From an uncultured Roseburia sp. (GTDB lineage Bacteria > Bacillota > Clostridia > Lachnospirales > Lachnospiraceae), in the NCBI GenBank assembly GCA_947567625.1, contig CANONN010000003.1, positions 25,140 to 89,139 on the forward strand: a DNA stretch of 64,000 nt, written 5' to 3'. The notes beneath the pieces were generated by a model that saw only the letters and a program-made list of their open reading frames with translations, searched no databases and was not told where the DNA came from. Both the position numbers and the translations under genes were made by a program. Of the stretch, positions 26,775-35,502 are shown in pieces (positions within the stretch are counted from its first letter, which is position 1; every line of letters starts with the position of its first letter).

Positions 26775-28310
26775 TCAATCTCTCGCCGCTTCCCAGAACT
26801 GTCTGTCCACGCTGCGGTAACAGACCGCCTCTTTCAGGTGCGCCATGGAAATATCCCTGCTCTGCTCGAGGTCGGCCAGCGTGCGCGCCACTTTCAGCAC
26901 TTTATGATAAGACCGCGCCGTAAGGTTTAATTTCTGGTAGATTTGCCCCATGTAGTCCTCCTGCTTTTGGGAAAGACAACAGTATTCTTTGACTTTGACG
27001 CCCGTGATCTGGCTGTTGTAAGAAAAATCTTCCCCGCGGTAGCGCTCCCGCTGCAACTGCTGCGTTTCCAACACCCGCGTGCGTATCTCCTTTGAGGTCT
27101 CTTCCGCCTGCGTCTCATTGAGCTCCCGGAATAACAGCTGCGGCGCCTCCACACAGATGTCAATGCGGTCTAACAGCGGCTTGCTGATTTTTCCGATATA
27201 GCGGCTCACCGACTGTGCGCTGCAACGGCACCGCTGCATATCGGGATAGTAACCGCATTTGCATGGGTTCATGGCCGCCACCAGCATAAAATCTGCCGGA
27301 AAGTCGTAACTGCCGTGCAGGCGTACCAGACGCACCGTCTTTTCCTCCATCGGCTGCCGCAGCACATCGAGTGCATTTTTCTGAAATTCCGCCAGTTCGT
27401 CCAAAAAAAGGACCCCTTTGTGCGCCAGCGATATCTCGCCCGGCTTTGGCACCACGCCGCCGCCCGACAGCCCCTGCATCGTGATCGTGTGATGTGGCGC
27501 CCGGAAAGGCCGCTCCTGCATCAGATGTTCCCGTTTGCGAAAGAGGCCGCTGACACTGTAGATTTTTGACAGTTCCATCTGTTCGTCTGCGGTAAGCGGC
27601 GGCATGATCGTGGGAATCCGCGCGGCGATCATGGTCTTGCCGGCTCCCGGCGGCCCCATCATCAAAAGATTGTGCATCCCGCTCACCGCCACCTCGCACG
27701 CGCGCTTTAGCAATTTCTGGCCATGAATATCCGCAAAGTCGAGCTTATGCTCCTCGCCAGTCTCTTCTATATTAATAGGCGGCCCGCAGATTCCACCCGG
27801 CTCTCCGCGCAGGATAGCAAGCACCGCGCCCAGGCTGTCAGCCGCAAAAATCTCGATGCCGGACACCAGTCCTGCCTCCCGCACATTGTCCGGCGGCACA
27901 ATGCAGCGGCCGATTCCCTGACGCTTGGCCTCCGCCACCATCGGCAAAATACCGGATACCGGCTGCGTCTTTCCGTTTAATCCCATCTCTCCGATCAGAA
28001 AAGTGCCCGCAAGCGACTGCGGCGCCACCACTCCCATCGCCGCCAAAACGGCTACGGCTATCGGTATATCAAACCCGGAACCGCTCTTACGGATATTGGC
28101 GGGCGAAAAGTTCACCGTAATGCGCTTGGCCGGCAGCACATATCCCGCGTTGCGCAGAGCGGTGCGCACTCTCTCCTTAGATTCCTTGACCTCCGCCGCG
28201 AGAAATCCCACCATCTCAAACACCGGCAGACCGTCGCAAACGTCCGCCTCCACAAAAACGGGAATACTCTCGATTCCGTGAATAATTGCTGTTGAAACAA
28301 CACTATACAA
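26775..28310 (-). CDS. comM: YifB/ComM-family Mg-chelatase-like AAA+ ATPase
   Basis: AAA+ protein of the ComM family; in transforming bacteria ComM is a helicase that aids branch migration of incoming DNA. The N-terminal Lon-protease-like fold (about 1-170) is followed by the AAA+ core with Walker A MGPPGAGKTMIA (about 217-228) and Walker B VLFLDELAEF, and a C-terminal Mg-chelatase helical domain. A Cys-rich insert (NPCKCGYYPDMQRCRCS) is typical. Length 511 aa. It precedes dprA. Confidence 0.93.
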   Translation of the reverse strand: MYSVVSTAIIHGIESIPVFVEADVCDGLPVFEMVGFLAAEVKESKERVRTALRNAGYVLPAKRITVNFSPANIRKSGSGFDIPIAVAVLAAMGVVAPQSLAGTFLIGEMGLNGKTQPVSGILPMVAEAKRQGIGRCIVPPDNVREAGLVSGIEIFAADSLGAVLAILRGEPGGICGPPINIEETGEEHKLDFADIHGQKLLKRACEVAVSGMHNLLMMGPPGAGKTMIAARIPTIMPPLTADEQMELSKIYSVSGLFRKREHLMQERPFRAPHHTITMQGLSGGGVVPKPGEISLAHKGVLFLDELAEFQKNALDVLRQPMEEKTVRLVRLHGSYDFPADFMLVAAMNPCKCGYYPDMQRCRCSAQSVSRYIGKISKPLLDRIDICVEAPQLLFRELNETQAEETSKEIRTRVLETQQLQRERYRGEDFSYNSQITGVKVKEYCCLSQKQEDYMGQIYQKLNLTARSYHKVLKVARTLADLEQSRDISMAHLKEAVCYRSVDRQFWEAARD

Positions 28311-28516
28311 TCTCTCTCTCCTTATTTATTACGGTTGGAAATAAAATATTCCATTCCTTGCTGCACACATTTTAAATGACATTGAAATTTGGGTACATAT
28401 ATTCCTTTGAAATAGGGAAAACACATATAAAACTTGAAAGAAACACACAAAAGAATTGTTTTGATTTGAAAGAATTAAAAGAAATCTGCTGATTCTTAAC
28501 ACCTTGTCTGCACAAA

Positions 28517-28608
28517 AGCCCTCTGCCCGCGGGCTATACTGCCAATAGAGGCGGCGGACCATCTGCGCCGCCACCAATATTATACCATACATTCATCACA
28601 GGAAACAA
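28517..28608 (-). promoter_or_regulatory. 298-base gap between sigK-like gene and comM: promoter-like site and hairpins
   Basis: Just after the sigma-factor stop, minus-strand TTGTTT (28603-28608) and TATAAT (28579-28584) are 18 bases apart. They are followed by a GC-rich hairpin (arms 28550-28555 and 28567-28572) and a palindrome GCCCGCGGGC (28525-28534) with a short T-run, which may be a weak terminator or part of a long comM leader. The rest of 28311-28608 is A/T-rich and shows no convincing gene. Confidence 0.4.
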
Positions 28609-29232
28609 CTATTCTTCAAATATTTTTTTTAATTTTCCCAGTGCCTTTTTCTCGATTCTCGACACATAGGAGCGGGATATCCCGACTTCCATGGCGATCT
28701 CACGCTGCGTCATCGGCTCATATCCGCACAGCCCATAGCGGTGGACAATGACATAGGTTTCCCGCTGGTTGAGCGTATCGGCCAACATCTCCCGCAACAG
28801 CTTAATCTGCCCTGCCAGCTCCATATGCTCGAGCACATCGGGTTCGTCGTTCACCACCACTTCCAGCAGGTTGACCTGATTTCCCTCCTTATCTGTACCG
28901 ATCGGTTCATAGAGTGAGACTTCTTTGGAGATTTTGCGCCGCGCCCGAAAATACATCAGCAGTTCATTGTCGATACACCTGGCTGCGTATGTGGCGAGCC
29001 GGCTTCCGTGACCCTCTTTGTAAGTGCCGATCGCCTTGATGAGGCCGATCGTCCCAATGGAGATCAAATCTTCCATTTCCTCGTCGGAATTTTGGTACTT
29101 TTTGGCGATATGCGCCACAAGGCGCATGTTGTGAAGTATCAGATCATTTTTTGCTTCAAGGTCGCCTTTTTTCATTTTATTTAGACAATCATTTTCCTGT
29201 TCTGGCGTAAGTGGAGATAAAAAAGTTTTCAA
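28609..29232 (-). CDS. sigK: SigK-like sporulation sigma factor, no pro-sequence
   Basis: Sigma-70 family factor closest by eye to the late mother-cell factor SigK. Region 2 has LVAHIAKKYQ and EDLISIGTIGLIKAI; region 4 ends in QREIAMEVGISRSYVSRIEK. The start is a TTG at 29232 behind AAAGGTG. The N-terminus MKTFLSPLTPEQEN begins about where mature Bacillus SigK begins, so the membrane-tethering pro-peptide is absent, as in some clostridia. 207 aa. A flagellar or general-stress factor is less likely because the region-4 ending is SigK/SigE-like. Confidence 0.82.
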   Translation of the reverse strand: MKTFLSPLTPEQENDCLNKMKKGDLEAKNDLILHNMRLVAHIAKKYQNSDEEMEDLISIGTIGLIKAIGTYKEGHGSRLATYAARCIDNELLMYFRARRKISKEVSLYEPIGTDKEGNQVNLLEVVVNDEPDVLEHMELAGQIKLLREMLADTLNQRETYVIVHRYGLCGYEPMTQREIAMEVGISRSYVSRIEKKALGKLKKIFEE

Positions 29233-29307
29233 GAACGCACCTTTAAAGCTTTGTTACATCCATTCTATGTGAAGTACAAGCTTTCTGTGCTTTTCCAGCT
29301 TTTTTTT

Positions 29308-30321
29308 CTACCGTATTCTCTCGGTCAGGCCCACCTTCTTTTGCACTTTGCGCAGTGTCTTCTCCGCAAAATACCTTGCTTTGCCGTCGTTTTCTTTGAT
29401 GCGCGAATCGATATAGCTCTTGTCGGCGACAAGCTCCCGGTAACGCTCCTGGAGCGGTTTTAACCGAGCGGAAACCGCCTCCCCGACGGCCAGTTTAAAG
29501 TCGCCGTAGCCCTTGCCGGCGAACTCGTGCTCTGTCTCCTCCCTGGTCTTACCGGTGACAGCTCCATATATATCGATCAGGTTGCTGACGCCGGGCTTGG
29601 ACTGGGCGTCATAGCGCACCTCGCTCCCGGAATCCGTCACTGCGCGCTTGAATTTGCGCATAATCGTGTCCACATCATCCAACAGATAAATCGTCGCGTT
29701 TGCGTTCTCGTCCGATTTGGACATCTTGCGCTCCGGCTCCTGTAAACTCATGACTTTGGCGCCGGACTTGCCGATATACGCCTCCGGAATCGTAAAGACA
29801 TCCCCGTAAATATTGTTAAAACGCAAGGCGATGTCCCGGCAGATCTCCAGATGCTGCTTTTGGTCGATGCCCACCGGAACCACATCGGTCTGATAGAGCA
29901 GAATATCGGCCGCCATCAGAACCGGGTAAGTGTAGAGACCGGCATTGATGTTGTCCGCATGCTTCGACGCCTTGTCTTTAAACTGTGTCATACGGTTGAG
30001 CTCACCCATATAGGTAAAACAATCCAATATCCAGCCGAGCTCGGCGTGCGCCGAAACATGGGACTGAAAGTAGATGCAGTTCTTCTCCGGGTCCAAACCG
30101 GCCGCCACATAGAGCGCGTACAGATTTCTGGCATTTTTGCGAAACTCTGCCGGATTCTGGCGCAGTGTCAGAGAATGTAAATCCATGACGCCGTAAAAAC
30201 GCTCATACGCGTCGTCGTCGGACAGATCGACCCAGTTCTTTAACGCGCCCAGATAATTGCCAAGGGTCAGCGTCCCTGTCGCCTGCATACCGCTGTATAA
30301 TATTTTCTTCTCGCCTATCAT
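29308..30321 (-). CDS. trpS: Tryptophan--tRNA ligase
   Basis: Class I synthetase charging tRNA-Trp. The HIGH-type motif is seen as TLGNYLGA near the N-terminus and the KMSKS loop as ERKMSKSDENANA. The frame extends to 30360, but AAGGAG lies nine bases before the ATG at 30321, which gives 337 aa beginning MIGEKKILYSGMQATG, the usual TrpRS start. It lies downstream of the DUF5662 gene with a 43-nt gap. No T-box leader is visible upstream. Confidence 0.97.
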   Translation of the reverse strand: MIGEKKILYSGMQATGTLTLGNYLGALKNWVDLSDDDAYERFYGVMDLHSLTLRQNPAEFRKNARNLYALYVAAGLDPEKNCIYFQSHVSAHAELGWILDCFTYMGELNRMTQFKDKASKHADNINAGLYTYPVLMAADILLYQTDVVPVGIDQKQHLEICRDIALRFNNIYGDVFTIPEAYIGKSGAKVMSLQEPERKMSKSDENANATIYLLDDVDTIMRKFKRAVTDSGSEVRYDAQSKPGVSNLIDIYGAVTGKTREETEHEFAGKGYGDFKLAVGEAVSARLKPLQERYRELVADKSYIDSRIKENDGKARYFAEKTLRKVQKKVGLTERIR

Positions 30322-30364
30322 CTCTTCTATCTCCTTTTTCCCGGCGCACCGCCTTTCCAAACGG

Positions 30365-30988
30365 TCACGCCTCCGCTTCCATCTTCTCTCTCACATGGTC
30401 AAGACGCTTTTTATTGTAGGGCACCGTACCGCGCAGAAGACGTCTGCGGATAAACTGAAATGTCGCTTCCTCGCCGCGCTTTGCAAGCATGGTGAGAAGG
30501 AGCTCTAGCAGCGCTCTGGTGTCCTCATGCATGATATAGTGATCGCAGCCCTTTTTGTAGTATTCGAGCGGGCTGCTGTCTGTATACCGCTCCTGCTGAT
30601 AGATCTTGGAGGCGGACATACGGTCAATCAACATCTCCACCACATACTTTACCGGCATCTTCATACCGCACATGCCGGAATGTTCTAACTTTCCATCCAC
30701 CTTCTTTGGGACACCGTAATCAATCCAGTATTCCAGATGGTGCCGGTTGCGCCCTTTATGGTGAAGCCACGCGGACGAATAGCCCACAGCCGCGCGCTCC
30801 GCATTATTCGGGCTCATCGTACCCCGGTAATATTTGCAGCCGACCCAAAATTCTGCCGGCGAATATTTTGACAAATCATGCATAAGCCCCTGCCGATAAA
30901 GCCCCACGCGAAAACAGCCCTGCATAACCAGCTTCTTATGCCTGGTAATCGTCAAAAGATGCTCTTTTATTTTCATTTGACCATTCAC
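30365..30988 (-). CDS. DUF5662 family protein
   Basis: Cytoplasmic protein of unknown function common in Clostridia. Conserved His/Asp-rich segments are visible: LMHDLSKYSPAEFWVGCKYY (about 35-54) and HHKGRNRHHLEYWIDYG (about 76-92). They look like a metal-binding helical fold, possibly HD-like, though that is inference. 207 aa. Its start overlaps the end of the GlgX-like gene by 4 nt (ATGA), so translation is coupled. Confidence 0.85.
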   Translation of the reverse strand: MNGQMKIKEHLLTITRHKKLVMQGCFRVGLYRQGLMHDLSKYSPAEFWVGCKYYRGTMSPNNAERAAVGYSSAWLHHKGRNRHHLEYWIDYGVPKKVDGKLEHSGMCGMKMPVKYVVEMLIDRMSASKIYQQERYTDSSPLEYYKKGCDHYIMHEDTRALLELLLTMLAKRGEEATFQFIRRRLLRGTVPYNKKRLDHVREKMEAEA

Positions 30989-32901
30989 CCTTTCCGTTTC
31001 TTAGAACTTTTACTCCCCGCGGCTTCTTTTCCGGCGCTTTTGCCCGTTAATATGGCAATAGACTGGGGATCAACCTGAAGCTGATACTGGTTTTTTGCCC
31101 GCTCCGGCGTCTCCAAAAAAGCTTCTTTCCCCCGCGAAGTATCGATCACAAGATACCAGCACTTTTTTTCCGGCAGCTTCGGCAGCGCCAGCGTTTCCAT
31201 GCCATTGTGAAATTTATATGCGATATAGACAAAATCTTCCGGGCAATCGTCGCCATAACACCCGTAATACATTAGCCCCACCGCCTCCTTTGCCGCAGAG
31301 ACTGAAAGCACCCACGGGTGCAAACTGTGATAGGACAGATCGGGGAATCCCCTGTGCATATCATCCCGCATCTGCATCGGCGTCTCCTTGCAGATGATCG
31401 GGTGCGCGCCGCGAAATTCTGCCAGCTTTCTCACGGCCTGCGTCAGCCAGGCAAATTTTTCCCCTTTTTTCCAATTCAGCCAGCCGGTGCGGTTATCCTG
31501 GCAATAGGCGTTATTATTGCCACCCTGGGAATTGCCGAACTCATCCCCCGCCATCAGAAGCGGAACGCCCTGCCCCATCATGAGAATCACCAGGGCATTT
31601 AACAACTGCCGCCGGCGCAGCTCGTTGACTGCTTTTCTACCACTTCTGCCCTCACAGCCGCAATTGCTGCTGAAGTTCCAGTCGCTCCCGTCCCGATTGT
31701 TCTCTCCGTTCGCCTCGTTGTGCTTATCCTGATAGGCGAAGAGATCATAGAGCGTAAACCCGTTATTGCCGGCAACATAGTTGACAAACCCCTGCACGTC
31801 GTGCTGCTTGCGCTGCTGGCATAAAAACTGGTTCATGTCCGCCGAAATATGGTTGAGCGCTCTGCGCACCGGATAAAGGTACTCATCCTTGTATACAAAT
31901 AAGCGCGGAAACGCACTTTTGCGCTCAAAGAGTATCGGCTCAAATCCGCCGGAAAATAACTTTGTCCTGCTCAAAAACATATCCTGCGCGGCAGCCGTCA
32001 CCGGAACGGAGGCCCCGAGCAGATGAAAGCCGTCCACATGGTATTCCCTGACCCAGAAGCGCAGGGCGTCCAAGATGATGTTTTGGTTCATATTATCATC
32101 AAAATACATCTCCATCACGGCTTCCATGCCGTTTTTGTGCAGCTCCAGTATCAATTCTTTTAATTCCATGGAAGGATGATCGGTGCTGCCGTAGGAAGCT
32201 TTTACGGCAAAATAGTTGCCCTGCACATAGCCCCAGCAGTTGACGCGCTCCACATCATGCTCTCTCGGCGGCACAATGAGATCGCCTTCCTCCTCTTTCC
32301 ACTGTATATTAGGGGGCATCTGCGGCGCTCCCGCAAATACCAGTTCCTCAAACTCATAGATCGGCATAAACTCTACCGTAGTAACCCCCAATGATTTTAA
32401 ATAGGGGATTTTTCGCTTTACTGCGGCAAAAGTCCCCCGTATTTTCCCCTGCAAGCCAGCATCCATGGAAAATGACCGCACATGGAGCTTGTAGATAAAC
32501 ATCTCTCCTTTGGGAACTTCCGGCTTGCTGTCTAACGCCCAGTCAAAGTGCTCCGACAGGCAGCCCCCATATATGCGGTAATGGTGTTTCTCCCGGCTGA
32601 GGTCATGCCACTTCTCCCTGCCTATAATACGCCTGGCATAGGCATCCGTGCGGATTTCACCGTTGATCTCATAGTTGTACATCAGATTCCTCGCAGAAAG
32701 CCCCTCGATGCGCACAGAGCGCACAGACCCCATACAATACTCTGCCGGGACCACCAGCCTCTCCGCGAGCCGATGGTCTTTACGGTACAAAAGTATTGCA
32801 CAATCGTCCTCTTTCTCCCCTTCAAAGGTAAAAACCAGCGCGTTATTGTCTATCTGCACACCGAGTTTTTCGTAGTTTCCTTCTTTTAAAGTATATCCCA
32901 T
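30985..32901 (-). CDS. GlgX-like GH13 protein lacking catalytic residues
   Basis: Homologue of glycogen-debranching enzymes of the GlgX/isoamylase group: N-terminal beta domain (about 1-125 of the long frame), then the GH13 barrel. Family segments persist, such as HNEANGENNRDG and LLMAGDEFGNSQGGNNNAYC. All the usual catalytic motifs are altered: DVVFNH reads EMYFDD, GFRxD reads GFHLL, and CHDGFTL reads GNNGFTL. The region holding the acid/base Glu is not recognisable. The ATG at 32901 has an AAGGTGG site; an earlier ATG at 32952 overlaps a TATAAT. Likely a non-catalytic glucan-related protein; function unknown. 638 aa. Confidence 0.85.
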   Translation of the reverse strand: MGYTLKEGNYEKLGVQIDNNALVFTFEGEKEDDCAILLYRKDHRLAERLVVPAEYCMGSVRSVRIEGLSARNLMYNYEINGEIRTDAYARRIIGREKWHDLSREKHHYRIYGGCLSEHFDWALDSKPEVPKGEMFIYKLHVRSFSMDAGLQGKIRGTFAAVKRKIPYLKSLGVTTVEFMPIYEFEELVFAGAPQMPPNIQWKEEEGDLIVPPREHDVERVNCWGYVQGNYFAVKASYGSTDHPSMELKELILELHKNGMEAVMEMYFDDNMNQNIILDALRFWVREYHVDGFHLLGASVPVTAAAQDMFLSRTKLFSGGFEPILFERKSAFPRLFVYKDEYLYPVRRALNHISADMNQFLCQQRKQHDVQGFVNYVAGNNGFTLYDLFAYQDKHNEANGENNRDGSDWNFSSNCGCEGRSGRKAVNELRRRQLLNALVILMMGQGVPLLMAGDEFGNSQGGNNNAYCQDNRTGWLNWKKGEKFAWLTQAVRKLAEFRGAHPIICKETPMQMRDDMHRGFPDLSYHSLHPWVLSVSAAKEAVGLMYYGCYGDDCPEDFVYIAYKFHNGMETLALPKLPEKKCWYLVIDTSRGKEAFLETPERAKNQYQLQVDPQSIAILTGKSAGKEAAGSKSSKKRKG

Positions 32902-33039
32902 GCTGTCTTCCACCTTTTTCTCTTCCTGCAAACCAAACATATCTGCTAACATTATACAGTTTCAACCGTTCTTTGTATAGCTCTTTTTACCGTTCTGCCG
33001 CCTATCTGTTACTATATTCCTAGTAAAATAATAAAAATT

Positions 33040-33263
33040 GTAACCATTCAGCCTTCGGCTTCCCTGCTATTTGGCACTACCGGCTGCTAACTGCGCAGCA
33101 AGTGCACAGTTGCAGGCAAAACTATTCCGCCTTCGGCTTCATAGTTACGGAATCCGGCTCATTTAAAGGTTGTCTTCGACAAAGAGCCGGATTCCCGCTT
33201 GGCTAGATATACGCGTTCTTGCGGACTTTGCAGCGAGTGCAAAGTCCTGAGCTGAACTGTTAC
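33040..33263 (+). repeat. Dispersed palindromic repeat, copy A (longest)
   Basis: This 224-base element fills most of the 449-base gap 32902-33350. Its ends are inverted (GTAAC-n-TTCAGC at the left, GCTGAACTGTTAC at the right). Inside are a 12-bp stem GGAATCCGGCTC / GAGCCGGATTCC (33149-33160, 33184-33195) with an inner TTGTC/GACAA stem, and a 10-bp stem GGACTTTGCA / TGCAAAGTCC (33223-33232, 33238-33247). The left part (33060-33120) is absent from copy B. No coding capacity. Confidence 0.85.
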
Positions 33264-33310
33264 TTGCAGGCCAAACTATTACCAAAAATCGCTGTTCTTT
33301 TGGACAGGTT

Positions 33311-33321
33311 TATGTTAAAAT
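33311..33321 (+). promoter_or_regulatory. Extended -10 promoter for DUF1292 gene
   Basis: TGTTAAAAT (33313-33321) is an extended -10 element 30 bases before the ATG, with only a poor -35 match (TGTTCT) 17 bases upstream. AAAAGGAG provides the ribosome site. It lies about 50 bases past repeat copy A. Confidence 0.4.
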
Positions 33322-33350
33322 AGAGACAAATAACGAAAAGGAGATCATCT

Positions 33351-33665
33351 ATGGCAGATAACACAAATATAAACGAAGAAGAAGATATCGTTGTAACGTT
33401 GGATTTGGACGACGGTACCCAGGTAGATTGCGCGATCTTGACCATCTTTGGCGTAAACGGACAGGACTATATCGCCCTGCTGCCGCTCGACGAGACGGGC
33501 GAGCCAAACGAAGAGGGCGACGTCTATCTCTACCGCTATTCCGAGGATGACGACGGCAATCCCGAACTCGACAACATTGACAATGACAATGAGTACGAAA
33601 AAGTTGCCGCCCGCTTTGATGAGCTTTTAGAAGAAGCCGATATCGAAGAACTCTTAGACAACTGA
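33351..33665 (+). CDS. DUF1292 (YrzB-like) family protein
   Basis: Small very acidic cytoplasmic protein of unknown function, conserved in Firmicutes. The DUF1292 core is visible as IVVTLDLDDGTQVDCAILTI and QDYIALLPLDE, with YLYRY in the middle and a Glu/Asp-rich tail. 104 aa. AAAAGGAG lies before the ATG. It is the only plus-strand protein gene in the window and ends one base from the helicase gene it faces. Confidence 0.9.
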   Translation: MADNTNINEEEDIVVTLDLDDGTQVDCAILTIFGVNGQDYIALLPLDETGEPNEEGDVYLYRYSEDDDGNPELDNIDNDNEYEKVAARFDELLEEADIEELLDN

Positions 33666-33666
33666 T

Positions 33667-35502
33667 CTAACCGTTCTCCCCTCTCGCTTCCCGGATAAAT
33701 CTTGAAACTTCTGCATCTTTATGATTCAGCTGTCTGACTGAAAAAAGATGCAGATTTTTTTTGGCGCGCGTCATCCCGACATAGAACATACGGCGCTCCT
33801 CCTCGAGCTCATGCTCCAAAACAGCTTTTTTGTACGGCATAATGCCCTCATTGACATCCACAATATAGACGCGCTCAAACTCCAGTCCCTTGGCGCTGTG
33901 CAGCGTCGCAAGCAAAACACTGTTACTGTTTTCGGCCATCTTAAGGCGCATCTGCTCCAGCTCCTTGGCATAAGACTCTATATGGGCAAACCAGGCGTCA
34001 AATGTCCGATACTCTTTTGCGCTCTCCGCAAGTTCGTCCAGCACTTCAAACAGATCATCGGCCCTGATGCGGCGGTAATCCGCATATTCCTCACAAAACT
34101 CGTCGTAGCCGATGCCTTTGCGGATATATTGTATCGCCGCAAACGGGCTTAAACGTGACAGCCGTTTGATATCCTGCGAAAGCTGTTCCACGCGCCGCCG
34201 CATCCACGGCTGTTCGTCATAATACCACTCCAGCACATCCAGGCTTACCGTGTCCGAATCCAGCGCGCTTCGGCTGATATAGCGCTTGGGCCTGTTGATG
34301 ATCTGCAAAAAATCCCCTCTGGCGCGGCTGCCCTTGGCTATGCGCAGGTAGGCGAAGAGATCTCTGGCAATCCAGTGCTCGTAGAGATTGGGAATATTGT
34401 CTTTTGTGCGGAACGGAATATTATATTCGAGCAGTTGTTCCATCAATAAGCGCGGCTGTGTATTGGTGCGGAACAATATCGCGAAGTCACAAAACGCCCC
34501 TCCCCGCTCCGTCACTTCCTGCATATCACGAATGATGCGCAGATTTTGTCTTTTCTGGTCGGGAAACAGCCCGTATTCCACCGCCGCTCCCGGCGGCCCG
34601 GCCGCTTTGATGGCCTTGTCGTAGCGCGCCTTGTTGCAGCCGATTAAGCGCAGCGCCGCAGTCACAATCTGCGCGTCTGAACGATAATTGGTGTCTAATA
34701 GTACCTGCGCCGCGTCGGGAAAGCTGTCGCGAAAATGCAGCATAATCTCCGGTTTTGCGCCGCGAAAATGGTAAATCGACTGATCGTCATCGCCCACGAC
34801 AAACAGATTTTTCGTCTCCCCCGCCAAAAGCTTAATCACATCAAACTGTACCTTATTGATATCCTGAAACTCATCAATCAAAATATACCGGAATCTGCGC
34901 TGCCATCCCTGTAAAATATCCTTTCTCTCGCGAAACAGCTCATAAGTATAGACGAGCATATCGTCAAAATCAATCCATCTGCCCCGATAGAGATATTCCT
35001 GATATTCCGAGAAAATTTTGCGGAACGTGTGCTCCGCACAGTTTTTCGCATAGTAATTGGCAATCTCCACACCGGTATTTTTCACCATACCGATCTCCCC
35101 CAGGATGGACGCTATCAATTCGTTTTCATCTTCGTATTCCAGCCGATATTTGCTGATGATCTCCCGCAAAAACTGATATTTTTGCTCCTCACGGATAATA
35201 TTGTCCGCGGTATAATGATATGCCTGCTTTAATACAGAAAAATAGACCGCATGAAATGTGCCGAAAGTAACCCGCCCGGCGTTCCCCTGCATACGGTGCA
35301 TAAAGCGCTGCTTCATCTCCCGCGCCGCCGCCTTGGTAAACGTGATCACCAGAATGTGCTCCGGGGCAATCCCATAATCCGCGATAAGAGTGCGCGTCCG
35401 CTCCGTAATGACAGTGGTTTTGCCGGAACCCGGCCCTGCCAGGACCAGCATAGGGCCATCCTTATGCCGGATGGCCCGCTGTTGTGAATCGTTTAATTCC
35501 AT
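33667..35502 (-). CDS. UvrD/PcrA-family ATP-dependent DNA helicase
   Basis: Superfamily 1A 3'-5' helicase for repair or replication restart. Motifs appear in order: I AGPGSGKTTVI (about 22-32), II ILIDEFQDINKVQ, III GDDDQSIYHFRGA, IV NYRSDAQI, V TLHSAKGLEFERVYIVDVNE and VI RRMFYVGMTRAKKNL. At 611 aa it is shorter than PcrA/UvrD (about 720), so it may be a second paralogue and not the main PcrA. Its start shares a base with the gltX stop (TAATG). Confidence 0.93.
   Translation of the reverse strand: MELNDSQQRAIRHKDGPMLVLAGPGSGKTTVITERTRTLIADYGIAPEHILVITFTKAAAREMKQRFMHRMQGNAGRVTFGTFHAVYFSVLKQAYHYTADNIIREEQKYQFLREIISKYRLEYEDENELIASILGEIGMVKNTGVEIANYYAKNCAEHTFRKIFSEYQEYLYRGRWIDFDDMLVYTYELFRERKDILQGWQRRFRYILIDEFQDINKVQFDVIKLLAGETKNLFVVGDDDQSIYHFRGAKPEIMLHFRDSFPDAAQVLLDTNYRSDAQIVTAALRLIGCNKARYDKAIKAAGPPGAAVEYGLFPDQKRQNLRIIRDMQEVTERGGAFCDFAILFRTNTQPRLLMEQLLEYNIPFRTKDNIPNLYEHWIARDLFAYLRIAKGSRARGDFLQIINRPKRYISRSALDSDTVSLDVLEWYYDEQPWMRRRVEQLSQDIKRLSRLSPFAAIQYIRKGIGYDEFCEEYADYRRIRADDLFEVLDELAESAKEYRTFDAWFAHIESYAKELEQMRLKMAENSNSVLLATLHSAKGLEFERVYIVDVNEGIMPYKKAVLEHELEEERRMFYVGMTRAKKNLHLFSVRQLNHKDAEVSRFIREARGENG

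Noticed and set aside
28329-28592. Minus-strand 87-codon frame between the sigma factor and comM
   Set aside because: It covers the promoter-like site and hairpins, has no ribosome site and has Phe/Cys/Ser-rich translation typical of A/T-rich noncoding DNA.
30322-30364. T-box leader before trpS
   Set aside because: The gap to the upstream gene is only 43 bases and shows no specifier or antiterminator structure.
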